Source of the DNA: Paenibacillus tyrphae
GTDB taxonomy: Bacteria > Bacillota > Bacilli > Paenibacillales > NBRC-103111
NCBI RefSeq assembly: GCF_024158745.1
Contig: NZ_JAMZAW010000001.1
Coordinates: 62,001 to 126,000 of the forward strand
Direction: 5' to 3'
Length of the DNA: 64,000 nucleotides
Position numbers and translations under genes: made by a program. The notes under the pieces were generated by a model. The model saw nothing but the letters and a program-made list of their open reading frames with translations. It did no database searches and was not told the DNA's origin. Shown one piece after another: positions 25,401 through 33,314 of the stretch. Within the stretch, counting starts at the first letter, position 1. Each line of letters starts with the position of its first letter.

Positions 25401-25871
25401 ACCCGGATTGTCGGTGACGATGCCGATGCCCACGTGCTCGTATTTTGGCATGTCCCATTCGAAGCCCGAAAAAATAATTTTATCCTTGTACTTGCCCGAC
25501 TCCTGCAATTGTTTGATTTTAGGGGCCTGATACTGGGCAAGACCTTTGGAGAAAGGAACCGGTCCTCCGGGAATGTCGTTTCCGTTGTCGTCCCGATTGG
25601 ACATTCTCAAATGATCGGCAAGGGCTAGCCAATCGAAACCATGTTGATCGAATGCGGAATCCAGCACGTGTTCCAGAGATTCCTGCGCATCGTTGGACTG
25701 AAAGGTGTGCGCGTGGTATTCGCCCGTCATCCATTTTCCGGCAGACGGACTTGCTTGACTTCCTAAGTCGGCCGGCGCTCCATACACAGTTGCGTCAGGC
25801 AGGCCTTGACCAAGGATACAAATGGACAAGGGAACAAGGGACAAGGTACGTTTCCACTTTTTGGATATCAT
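22425..25871 (-). CDS. Surface-anchored PHP-domain phosphoesterase with SLH repeats
   Basis: An exported 1148-residue protein. A signal peptide (1-32) is followed by a PHP domain (about 47-365) with metal-binding motifs YHAH (52-55), ADH (85-87), a conserved Glu at about 138, NHP (222-224) and SDFH (304-307). Then come beta-rich modules, an Ig-like DUF5011 unit (VITLKGDPTVNLTVGAAYVE...YNARDLAGN), a Ser/Gly linker, a ZU5-like block, and three SLH repeats at the end. PHP domains hydrolyse phosphoesters with two or three metals; the extracellular substrate is unknown. The start at 25871 has GAGGAG 8 nt upstream. Confidence 0.88.
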   Translation of the reverse strand: MISKKWKRTLSLVPLSICILGQGLPDATVYGAPADLGSQASPSAGKWMTGEYHAHTFQSNDAQESLEHVLDSAFDQHGFDWLALADHLRMSNRDDNGNDIPGGPVPFSKGLAQYQAPKIKQLQESGKYKDKIIFSGFEWDMPKYEHVGIGIVTDNPGSPEALKAVSQFEYLFTDRDESLFDPADVAAWKAQHNRAYSTRDDALTALRWLREKYPETSYAILNHPSRKGVYTIADIRDFNSAAPNIVFGFEGMIGGQMEPDRGGFNLTTPANRSYGGTDYMVAKLGGVWDSLLGEGRRFWNFSNSDFHFKISGNRLYSSGYWPGEYSKNYTWVNGSDMKAVVAGMRSGKSFSVYGDLIDALDFTIAGDGRKEEMGGELQVKEGDNLQLTIRFKTPKQNNNGDPVQVDHVDLISGDVTGLAQPGTSEYNKDTNDSTKVLKRFTSADWTTDAEGYHVISYNLGTASKNQYFRLRGTNLGLNVEGETSNGEPLIDPKTDIADNETRFTEINKRNYRDLWFYSNPIFVNVAAYSDQQAVDDTKQSLSLGDISQVASDLQLPTTGKHGATISWKSSNPKHMTDDGKIVSRPLQDTALTLTATIQRGNAAASQAFAVNLKGTSLELHGTWKTADGQPYSSGAWTNQSVTGSVYASVYGSVYGAGPDLELSTDNGQNYKSYQSNSNIEISQEGVHSRLFRAIDAFGNKALLPLTVKIDRTPPVITLKGDPTVNLTVGAAYVEQGASAADNFGVDGDVVITGAVDTHTAGTYTVHYNARDLAGNRSAEVRRTVIVAKAADSSDSSDDSGSSGSGSGSSSSTNGNSGSTTTQPPAGDKPERPVSLELEVNAKQSSKGSIKDVVTIEVPAGALPSNGTIRASILSAKEAPSAGNLRAVSPAIEFTSTTGHTFNQPIALTFHYNASQLLQGHQPAVYYYHEQQKRWIYIGGTNRADGTVTVNVNHFTKFAVFDYQPAAFPDLAGHWAAPYADRLIGMNVIQGFEDRMFRPETQVTRGQFAKMMAEALGLQASADASGFADDPQIPGWAKSGVAAAVKGGLIHGYEENGRTWFKADQTITRAEMSVMIANALNSGGIKPVNQTKAFRDAAGIPTWAEASVNASVSAGIVSGYEDETFRAGQTATRAEAATMIYKLLEALKL

Positions 25872-26234
25872 GATGACTGCTCCTCTAATCAATGTTGTTT
25901 CGCACAGCTGAAGTCCGAACATTCATCAGTCTAATCCCGTCAAACGCCCGTTGTCCACGAATTACCAAAAACAAAATAAAACCTTAACAATAGAACGCTT
26001 ACAATCGAAAAAAAGATACATTAGGAACGAAAAGGCTATTGTGGCGGACGAATTCGACACCTTATGAGGAGGAGTTAAAAAGAGGCAGATAGAGGAACTT
26101 CCGTACTCGGAGTGGCGGCGGAATCCCATCCCGCGAATCCCGCCACTCCAGATTTTTACGATGCTACTTTATAGCGTATACACACGCCAAAATCTTCAAT
26201 CAATCAATCGGACGGAAGGATGCTGCGTATTCCC
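25872..26234. other. Intergenic region between PHP and GH8 genes
   Basis: No coding frame supported. It holds a partial cre-like motif at 25993-26006 (minus strand TGTAAGCGTTCTAT, two mismatches at the end) upstream of the PHP gene, and the hairpin at 26109-26157. Confidence 0.55.
26109..26157 (+). terminator. Hairpin with plus-strand T run, no plus-strand gene nearby
   Basis: GGAGTGGCGG / CCGCCACTCC pair perfectly; the plus strand continues into GATTTTT. It lies downstream of the GH8 stop codon on the opposite strand, where no T run follows, so it could act as a plain stem at the mRNA end of GH8 or end an unrecognised plus-strand transcript. Confidence 0.5.
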
Positions 26235-28232
26235 TCAATTTCCGCTCGAGCCGTACACTTCGAATTCGTAGAGCGAATACCCGTAGGACGTGCCTCTTGC
26301 CGTGCCGTACATCCGGACATAACGGGCATCCTGCGCGGCAAAGGTGATCTCTTCGACTCCGCCCTTCCCGTTCGTCTTCGTATATACGTCCGTCCAATTC
26401 GCCGGCGAGCCGCTATCGTTCGATACTTGAATTTTGTAGTTTTTGCCGTAGGCGGCTTCCCAGTTCAGCTTCACTTTATTGACGCTGTACGTCTTCCCGA
26501 GATCGACATAAATCCATTGCGGGTCGCTTCCTTCCTTGCTCGCCCAGCGGGTGGAGACGTTGCCGTCGAACGCTTTGGACGCTTCGTAGCCGCTTCCTTC
26601 CAGAGTGCTGGCCTTGGCTGCTTTCCCTTTTGCAATGTTGGTATCCGTAGAAGGACCGTCGGTCGTCGTGGCGCTGGCGGTATTGCTGTTCGCCGACGCA
26701 TTGCCTGCCGCGTCATAAGCCTTGATCGTGTAGCTGTACGTCGTCGACGGATTCAAGCCCGTATCGTTGTACGAAGTGCCTGTCGCCGTGCCGACCTCCG
26801 TACCGCCGCGATAAATTTTGTACTCTTTGACCCCGACGTTATCCGTGGAAGCCGTCCAGCTCAGATTCACTTGACTGCTAGATACGGCCGTTGCGGTCAA
26901 GTTCGCCGGAGCGGTAGGCGGCTGCGTATCCGGCGTCCCTCCGGCCGTCGGAATCCACCAGTTGCCGGAAATGAAGAGCATCGATAACAGATTAAAGGAA
27001 TCGCTATAATAGCCTTCTTTCTTGTTCTTCATCCAATCCCAGCCCGCATTGATCCATGCCTGATGGCTGCTGTTCGTCGTGGACGCGGCGATGAACGGCG
27101 AGACGAACACGGCCGTCGCATAGCTTGCGTTTTCGTTTACGGTGCCGTCAAGCTTGTAGCCGTCTTTGATATTGTTCGGGTTGCCGCCGGTCTTTCCTTT
27201 GATCCATGTCGCCATTTTGTCGGCGATCGCTTTGCCTCTCGCATCCCCGTAGAACGCGTAGTCCATCACAATGCGCAGCGGAACGCGGCTGGCGTTGTAA
27301 TTGTATTCGTCAGGGAATTCTTCCCCTTCCATGTGATCGCGCGGAGCCGGCTTCGGCGGGTTGTCGATAACGAAGTCGGAGATCAGACCGGTGACCGGCG
27401 TGTATTTGCTGCTGAACTGGCCGTACACGTTGTACAGATTGTTGATGACGTCAAGCCAGGTTTGATCTCCCGTCACTTCGTAGAAGGCCCGCAAATGGCT
27501 GAGCATCCAATCCGACGGACGCGTATCCCAGGTGCTTTTGGAATCCCAATCTCCCTGATTCAGCCGGTTGCCGGACGTCACGTTGCTGGCCTTGATGCCG
27601 TTCGTAATCATTTTTTTCGCTTCCGCCAAATAATTGACGGAACCGCCGGACCCCCATTGACGATCGGCCAAAATGAGCGCATAGGCGATATCAAGGTCTC
27701 CGTCTGTGGCCGAGGAGAAATGCCCTTGAGCTCTCTTGTCGTCCGCTACGATCCAGCCCATCAGATTCGAATTTTCGGAGCTTTTATAAGCTCTTGCCGT
27801 TTTGAACAGCCCGTCGAAAATCGTTCTCGCATCCGGGTCATGACCGGCCATCAGCGCCGTAATCACCATGCCGTAGCCTTGTCCCTCCGAAGAGCCCAGC
27901 GCCTTGAAGCCGTCCGGGTTGCCCGCAACGTTCCCTTTGACGTAATAGCCGCCCGGCAAGGAAGATAAGTTGTTCTTCAGATGAGCCCCCTTCCAGTAGT
28001 CGTAGTAAGCAGCGACGGACGCATTCATGGAAGCTTGCGAAACATGATTCGGCTTGAGGATACCGGGGTAGCTCAGCTGCTGTGGGAACGGTTTCATTTC
28101 TCCGGCGGCATGGGCCTTCGGCTGAAATGGAGTGGGCAAGCCGAAGGCCGCCAGAAGCAGCGCGGCGGAAAGCAAAATCAGTGAAGCGGTCCTCATCTTG
28201 TCGCGGATCGATTGAACCTTGGTTGCGTACAT
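26235..28232 (-). CDS. Secreted glycoside hydrolase family 8 enzyme with FN3 and F5/8 type C domains
   Basis: A 665-residue secreted polysaccharide hydrolase. Signal peptide 1-43; GH8 (alpha/alpha)6 domain about 50-428; fibronectin type III about 435-525; discoidin-like carbohydrate-binding domain (CBM32 type) about 530-665. The catalytic acid is likely E116 in SSEGQGYGM, with TDGDLDIAY (177-185) as the second conserved block. EFPDEYNYNASRVPLRI (305-321) places a glutamate next to the YNASR block, as in the chitosanase/lichenase subgroup of GH8 in which a Glu acts as base. Activity is therefore chitosanase or beta-1,3-1,4-glucanase rather than classic cellulase, at moderate certainty. GGAGG lies 8 nt before the start. 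Confidence 0.92.
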   Translation of the reverse strand: MYATKVQSIRDKMRTASLILLSAALLLAAFGLPTPFQPKAHAAGEMKPFPQQLSYPGILKPNHVSQASMNASVAAYYDYWKGAHLKNNLSSLPGGYYVKGNVAGNPDGFKALGSSEGQGYGMVITALMAGHDPDARTIFDGLFKTARAYKSSENSNLMGWIVADDKRAQGHFSSATDGDLDIAYALILADRQWGSGGSVNYLAEAKKMITNGIKASNVTSGNRLNQGDWDSKSTWDTRPSDWMLSHLRAFYEVTGDQTWLDVINNLYNVYGQFSSKYTPVTGLISDFVIDNPPKPAPRDHMEGEEFPDEYNYNASRVPLRIVMDYAFYGDARGKAIADKMATWIKGKTGGNPNNIKDGYKLDGTVNENASYATAVFVSPFIAASTTNSSHQAWINAGWDWMKNKKEGYYSDSFNLLSMLFISGNWWIPTAGGTPDTQPPTAPANLTATAVSSSQVNLSWTASTDNVGVKEYKIYRGGTEVGTATGTSYNDTGLNPSTTYSYTIKAYDAAGNASANSNTASATTTDGPSTDTNIAKGKAAKASTLEGSGYEASKAFDGNVSTRWASKEGSDPQWIYVDLGKTYSVNKVKLNWEAAYGKNYKIQVSNDSGSPANWTDVYTKTNGKGGVEEITFAAQDARYVRMYGTARGTSYGYSLYEFEVYGSSGN

Positions 28233-28346
28233 TGTTATTTCCTCCTTTGTTCGGGTAGGATTCGATGCTGCGGTAAACCGTTTCCTCCTTTCTCCTTAGT
28301 ATGATTAGTAGGATCGTTCAGCCATGTTCCAGCGGAGAAGCATGAG

Positions 28347-28378
28347 CAAAAAGAACCTGAAACAAACTTACAGGTTCT
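28347..28378 (-). terminator. Terminator downstream of gerC
   Basis: Minus-strand stem AGAACCTG / CAGGTTCT followed by TTTTTG, about 140 nt after the gerC stop codon. Confidence 0.65.
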
Positions 28379-28521
28379 GCGCCGGTCCACGGAATAAACA
28401 TGCTTTCATATGGCATTTTATTAATCTATTTACAATCTATAACATTCGTCCGCAAAAGTCTTTTGTTTTTTTTAGGTCCGTTTATGTTTTTTTATGGTTT
28501 TCCGCATTAGGGGGTTACCCT

Positions 28522-29757
28522 TCATGGTCCGGGCGGATTGCGATCCTCAATGACCTTCGAACCGCTCGCTCCGTACTCGGCCACGATCGTTTTGGCGTGC
28601 ACGCGTACCTCGGCTTGACTGAACTTTTGGTCCCATTGGGATTTGACTTTATCCCATGTTTTCGGCTTATGAATACGCAGTTCTTTGCCAAATCCGATCA
28701 CGTCGGCTTTGTACTGCTTCTGAATTTTTTCCAGCGTCTGGCGGATGTTCCGTTCCAATTGCTTCGCCGCATACTGCCCCTGTCGCTTCAGGAAACGGTC
28801 GTCGAAGCTTTTCTCGTTCATGACCCAGCTTTCGCTTAACCGGCCCCGGGATTCGATCCGAACCTCGAACGAGAGCTTGTCCCCTTCCACGTGCGGCACA
28901 ATGTTGCTCTTGTATGATAAGATTTCATACAGGTTTTTTTGCCCGGTTTCCTCGTCGGTAAATTTGACGACGCCTCCCCGCACTTGTCCCGTGATCAGCG
29001 TGATACTGCCCAGTTCGTCTTCGTCGAGAAAGCCGACCAGCTTTCCGCTCTGTCCGTGAATGATTCCCGCCCCGGCAAATTTAATTTCCCCTCCCCCTTT
29101 GACGATCGCTTGCAGCAAAAAGCTCGACTTGCTTTGCAGGTACGTCAGCAGCTTGGCCAAAGTTACCGACGGAAGGATACGGGTCGATTTGTATTGATTG
29201 TCGACCATTTTCAGGATGCGAAATGCCGGGATTTCCTTCGTCCCTTTCAGCTCGAACGTTTCCCTTGCCAATCCGCGGGCTACGAACACCAGGGCACTCG
29301 GTCTGAATTCCGACTCGCGGTACATCAGATCCATAAAATTCCGGATCGGAGTCGTACGGAGCAGCTCGTCGCCGATCACCAGCGTCTTGAAGTGCTGGGC
29401 AAATATCGGCCGTTCCGTCCGGAGCGAGATTTCCCGGGTCGACTCCAACAACAAATCGCCGGTTTCCGTAAAATTTTCGTATCTCTTTTGCCCGGACGAA
29501 CCACCGCCCCCGCGTCCCTTTTCGCCGCCGGAGCTGGAAGTGAAAATCTGATACGTAATCGAGATCAAATCTTCTTTTTTGCGCGCCGCCCCATTTTTGT
29601 TCAGAGCCGTCTCGGCCTTCGTTTCATGAGCTTTATCCAGCGCGATTCCGGCCACGAGGCTAAGGTCGTCGATCTCCCGTTGACTCCAGCAGCCCGCCAG
29701 CAGCGGCATCATCGGCAGCAGAGCCAGGATCGCGAACATCCTATTTCGGGGTTTCAA
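28522..29757 (-). CDS. gerC: Ger(x)C-family spore germination lipoprotein
   Basis: Subunit C of a germinant receptor, a lipoprotein on the outer face of the spore inner membrane. The 411-residue product has a signal peptide with lipobox LLAGC followed by WSQREIDDLSLVAGIALDKA, the standard GerC start. Blocks YRESEFRPSALVFVARG and FEVRIESRGRLSES are also typical. Translation begins at TTG, which overlaps the gerB stop codon (TTGA), with AAAGGGG 7 nt upstream. It is the promoter-distal gene of a gerB-gerC pair. Confidence 0.92.
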   Translation of the reverse strand: MKPRNRMFAILALLPMMPLLAGCWSQREIDDLSLVAGIALDKAHETKAETALNKNGAARKKEDLISITYQIFTSSSGGEKGRGGGGSSGQKRYENFTETGDLLLESTREISLRTERPIFAQHFKTLVIGDELLRTTPIRNFMDLMYRESEFRPSALVFVARGLARETFELKGTKEIPAFRILKMVDNQYKSTRILPSVTLAKLLTYLQSKSSFLLQAIVKGGGEIKFAGAGIIHGQSGKLVGFLDEDELGSITLITGQVRGGVVKFTDEETGQKNLYEILSYKSNIVPHVEGDKLSFEVRIESRGRLSESWVMNEKSFDDRFLKRQGQYAAKQLERNIRQTLEKIQKQYKADVIGFGKELRIHKPKTWDKVKSQWDQKFSQAEVRVHAKTIVAEYGASGSKVIEDRNPPGP

Positions 29758-30848
29758 GACCGGGCCCCTTTCCTGCCCGGGAGAATGTACAGAACCGCGG
29801 GCACCAGGATAAACAGAACCAACGACGACAAGCCTAGCATTTCCCCCAGCTTAAACAATTCGTTCGTATCCGCAGGAGCGAAGGAGATCATATAAATGAC
29901 CGCCAGCAAAACAAAAATGACCGTCCGCCGATTCACCTTCCAGCTTTGTGCGATGCCAAGCGCTCCGAGATAATAAGACAACGTAAAGGTGGTAAAAATC
30001 TGCATAAGCCAGATGACGAGCAGCAGCGTCTCGAAGCGCTCGAAGAAGATTCCCCTGAACTCGAAGCTCCGGAAAAGCGAGATGGTCGGCCAGGTCCGGG
30101 TAATCACACCGTCCACCGATAACGTTCCGATGACAATGACGCAGGTGACGACGTAGAAGAACGACGGAATGAGCACCCCGATCAGCACCGCTTTGACCGC
30201 CTTTTCCGGATGCTTCATGAATGCGGGAACGACGAGCATGATCTCGACGGACGTGTAGGCCAGTATCGTTGTTTTCAGCCCGCGCAGCACCGGCATGAGG
30301 CCGTGACCCAGTACGGGCCGCATGTTGTCGGGCTCGAATACGCTGAGCCCCATGAAGGCGATCAAGATCAGAATGACGGTCGTGATCGGAAAGATCACTT
30401 CGAAGAGGCGGGCGACGGGATTGATTCCGCCCATCATCAAATAAACCCCCACCCACATAAATGCGAACGTAATCGCCCAGTAAGGCGTGCCCTCCAGCAG
30501 GAACAGCCGGGTCACCTCCAGCACCGCCCGAACTTGAAAGGAGGCCATAACTATGAAATATAAAGCCGTAAAAAAACTGAGTGCGGTCCCAAGCCACTTG
30601 CCGACGAGCTGCCGGTTATATTGATAGTAGGTTTGGCCCGGAAAGCGTTGGGACAATTTCACAATCAAAATCCCGACCGCTACCGTGATCAGTCCGCTTA
30701 AGATGAGCGAAATCCAGACATCGGGCGTTTCCGCCGCCTCTACCGAGGTACGGGGCAGCGTCAGAATGCTCACGCCCAGCATATAATTGGAGATCAGTAC
30801 GGCTGCTTGCATGGTTGTGATGCGGTCTTCGGGCGGCAAATAACCCAT
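29754..30848 (-). CDS. gerB: GerB-family germination permease (APC fold)
   Basis: Subunit B of a germinant receptor, an APC-type membrane protein thought to bind the small-molecule germinant. The 364 residues form about ten hydrophobic helices, starting with MQAAVLISNYMLGVSILTLPR (the GerB family opening) and including ALYFIVMASFQVRAVLEVTRLFLLEGTPYW and MMGGINPVARLFEVIFPI. It overlaps gerC by 4 nt. Its A-subunit partner is not adjacent: the nearest candidate is at 37993-39612, beyond the thiazole peptide cluster and an oppositely oriented DUF420 gene. Confidence 0.92.
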   Translation of the reverse strand: MGYLPPEDRITTMQAAVLISNYMLGVSILTLPRTSVEAAETPDVWISLILSGLITVAVGILIVKLSQRFPGQTYYQYNRQLVGKWLGTALSFFTALYFIVMASFQVRAVLEVTRLFLLEGTPYWAITFAFMWVGVYLMMGGINPVARLFEVIFPITTVILILIAFMGLSVFEPDNMRPVLGHGLMPVLRGLKTTILAYTSVEIMLVVPAFMKHPEKAVKAVLIGVLIPSFFYVVTCVIVIGTLSVDGVITRTWPTISLFRSFEFRGIFFERFETLLLVIWLMQIFTTFTLSYYLGALGIAQSWKVNRRTVIFVLLAVIYMISFAPADTNELFKLGEMLGLSSLVLFILVPAVLYILPGRKGARS

Positions 30849-30934
30849 GGCAAGCCCACCTTCCTAAGTATTGGTGCCTCAGTTGCCTCCGAAGCGGCGT
30901 TTTGAACACACGGTTCCACATTCTGCTCCGAAGT

Positions 30935-30970
30935 CCATATTATGGTGGACATTCCGTTCTAATGTTATGC
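30935..30970 (-). promoter_or_regulatory. 36-bp upstream element shared by gerB and gerA genes
   Basis: On the minus strand GCATAACA...ACGG...CACCATAATATGG. The same arrangement occurs at 39626-39661 upstream of gerA, with about 27 of 36 positions identical. CATAATA fits a sigma-G -10 box and GCATA a -35 box, but the 21-nt gap is longer than the usual 17-18. CCATAATATGG is itself palindromic, so an operator is also possible. Confidence 0.5.
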
Positions 30971-31112
30971 AAGAACGGCAGGCCGGACCTCGCGGTTCCC
31001 AGCTTTCGATAAAATGTAACAAAACGCGGGAAAACCCCGTTGTTTTTGAAGAACAGGATGTCTATCCTTAAATGGATGATAGTTGCAGAATGCCAGGAAA
31101 CGGGGGAATAAC

Positions 31113-31637
31113 ATGAACAAAACACGCAATTTTACCGCATGGATCACGGTTTTTTCCATTATCCTTATCGGAGTAATCGCCGCTTTGTTTTTTATGCCGA
31201 AATATGAAGGGACGGTCGGCTTCGACGTGACGCTGCTCCCTCTGCTGAACGCCGTCTTTAACTGCTTTACCTTTGCGTTCTTGCTGCTTTCGCTTTATTT
31301 CGTGAAGAAGAAAAACATCGCGGCGCACCGGAACTTTGTGCTTCTCGCTTTTGTGACCACGGCTCTCTTCCTCGTTTCGTACGTCATGTACCATTTTCTG
31401 ACCGAGCCGACGAAATTCGGAGGAAGCCTGTGGCTGAAATACGTTTACTTGTTTGTCCTGATCACCCACGTGCTGCTGGCGATTGTGAACGTCCCGATGG
31501 CCTTAATCACCGTAACCCGGGGCTTCAATATGAAAATCGAGTCGCACCGGAAAATCGCCCGTTGGACGATGCCCATCTGGCTATATGTAAGCTCCACCGG
31601 AGTTCTTGTGTATCTGTTGATTTCGCCTTACTATTAA
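31113..31637 (+). CDS. DUF420 membrane protein (YozB-like)
   Basis: A 174-residue integral membrane protein with five hydrophobic segments. Conserved histidines fall in AHRNFVL, MYHFLTE, THVLLAI and SHRKIARWT, the pattern of the DUF420 family, which is distantly related to haem-associated membrane proteins and often found near cytochrome oxidase assembly genes in Bacilli. The start at 31113 follows GGGGGA. It is the only plus-strand gene among the germination and thiazole genes and is transcribed away from gerB. Confidence 0.88.
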   Translation: MNKTRNFTAWITVFSIILIGVIAALFFMPKYEGTVGFDVTLLPLLNAVFNCFTFAFLLLSLYFVKKKNIAAHRNFVLLAFVTTALFLVSYVMYHFLTEPTKFGGSLWLKYVYLFVLITHVLLAIVNVPMALITVTRGFNMKIESHRKIARWTMPIWLYVSSTGVLVYLLISPYY

Positions 31638-31639
31638 CG

Positions 31640-31686
31640 AAAAAAAGACAGCACGCCCGAATGTTACTTCGAGCTGCTGTCTTTTG
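31640..31686. terminator. Bidirectional terminator between DUF420 gene and sagB
   Basis: AAAAAAGACAGCA / TGCTGTCTTTTG pair around a 20-nt loop. It ends the plus-strand DUF420 gene and the minus-strand thiazole cluster, whose last gene stops at 31695. Confidence 0.85.
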
Positions 31687-31694
31687 CCGTTCTC

Positions 31695-33290
31695 TCAGGA
31701 GTATAATCCGCCTTCCAGCCTGGAGCTGGGTCTGCAGGCTCCTAGCGGCACTTGGATGAGACTGGCGACGCCCTCCCCTTCCATCTTGTATATTTTGTCG
31801 CAATCGGCCGGGTTAAAGCTGAGAAGCGGATGACCGTTAAGCCCAAGAGCCACCCCCGCGATCAACAGTCGCTGAACAAGCATTCCCGCTTCCATCTGCT
31901 GAATGCGGTACCCCCGGAAACCGAGCGCATCCGCATAGTGATTCCTGTCCGCGGCCACATGCAAGCAAAGCGGGACCTGAAACAGATTCACATTGCCCAT
32001 GGCTATTCCCTGCTGCAGCAGCATCCTGTAATCTCCCGGACGGATCAACCGCAGCTCGTGAGTTAGATCATCGTAACGGTAAGCGCCGTCGGGAATGCCT
32101 TCAATGCCGTACAAACAGCCGTAAATGGACACCCGCTTCCTGGGCTCCTGACCGGCCGTATCCAGATCGTTCGTATAAGGGAACGAGGCCGTTGCCTCGT
32201 GCAGTAAAGCCGCAGCCCGATGAGCATCAACCGTATGAAAAACAAAATCCAAGTGCGGCGAATACCGTTTGCGGACGACCGAAGCCAGATCAAATGAAAG
32301 TCTCGGCGTTCGGGGCAGCGCGACCGTCCCCACTCCGCCGGTCATCGTTCCTCCAATATCCGCAGCATCGAGCGGACCGAACGAGGCCGTTGTTTCCATC
32401 AACGAAGCTTCGTTCATTCGAAGCAGCATCGGGTACTCTGCGGTGCGAAGCGAGCGGACGTAATGCTCGTGCCGGATCGCAGGAAGCGCTGCGCACAGTT
32501 GGCGGGAAGTCAAGACTCCTGCTTCAGCTCTGCTGCCATAGAACCAGCCGCCGGAAGGCTGCAGCGATAAGGGGATGACCGCATACACGCTCTCTTCCTG
32601 CTCGTCAAGACCAAGCAAATGGTTAACGGCCCGATCGAGGAAACGGAAATACACCCCGGTATGATATCCGAAGCGCTTGGACGTTTCCAGCAGCTGTCCG
32701 ATGAGCGCGCCGGCGTCAAGTCCTTGCAGACGATAGCCGAAGTTATTGTATTTATAGAAGTTTTTCCAAAATACGGTGGACACGAATACAGCGCCGAAGC
32801 AAGCCGAAAGGTCGCAGCGGTCCCCCAGCCCCCGGGCCAGATAAGCATCAAAATCGCCAAGGCGCAGCAGCACGAGACGATGATGCGCCGTATCGTAATG
32901 ATAGATCCCGACAGGCAAATCGTCCGTTTTCAAGTACACATACAATTCGCTCGGATACAGGGAGCCGCCGGAAGGTGCGAACCTTCGGAGCGAGTGGAAT
33001 ACGTTCGCTCCTCCCTCCATCCCGCCGTAATCCATGGAAAAGACGGACTGGCACAGCTGTGCAAGCCCGTAAACATACCAGAGAAAATGACCGATATCGC
33101 GAATTTCCGGCTTATCCGGCACGGTTCTTCCTTCTAGGGTCAGCGGCACTTCCGAAGAGAGCGCAAAGGTCGGTAAGCCGCGGTACAGCTTATAAGCGAG
33201 CGGAGCATTGTACCAATCGGGTTCGAAGTCCGGCGGCCTGGAATGATCGGGATCGTAATGCAGCTTATGCAAAAAAGACTTAAGGCTCAC
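31695..33290 (-). CDS. SagB-type FMN-dependent azoline dehydrogenase (double nitroreductase)
   Basis: Predicted to oxidise thiazolines or oxazolines in the modified precursor peptide to thiazoles or oxazoles. The 531 residues contain two nitroreductase-like halves. The first has RRFAPSGGSLYPSELYVYL, YKYNNFGYRLQGLDAGALIGQ and FGYHTGVYF; the second has RKRYSPHLDF and DALGFRGYRIQQMEAGMLVQRLLIAG with LGLNGHPLL. The SGGSLYPSE block is the SagB hallmark for FMN binding. The start is GTG with GGGGAG 6 nt upstream. Last gene of the thiazole peptide operon. Confidence 0.88.
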   Translation of the reverse strand: MSLKSFLHKLHYDPDHSRPPDFEPDWYNAPLAYKLYRGLPTFALSSEVPLTLEGRTVPDKPEIRDIGHFLWYVYGLAQLCQSVFSMDYGGMEGGANVFHSLRRFAPSGGSLYPSELYVYLKTDDLPVGIYHYDTAHHRLVLLRLGDFDAYLARGLGDRCDLSACFGAVFVSTVFWKNFYKYNNFGYRLQGLDAGALIGQLLETSKRFGYHTGVYFRFLDRAVNHLLGLDEQEESVYAVIPLSLQPSGGWFYGSRAEAGVLTSRQLCAALPAIRHEHYVRSLRTAEYPMLLRMNEASLMETTASFGPLDAADIGGTMTGGVGTVALPRTPRLSFDLASVVRKRYSPHLDFVFHTVDAHRAAALLHEATASFPYTNDLDTAGQEPRKRVSIYGCLYGIEGIPDGAYRYDDLTHELRLIRPGDYRMLLQQGIAMGNVNLFQVPLCLHVAADRNHYADALGFRGYRIQQMEAGMLVQRLLIAGVALGLNGHPLLSFNPADCDKIYKMEGEGVASLIQVPLGACRPSSRLEGGLYS

Positions 33291-33314
33291 GGTACTCTCC
33301 CCTCTCGTCGTGCC

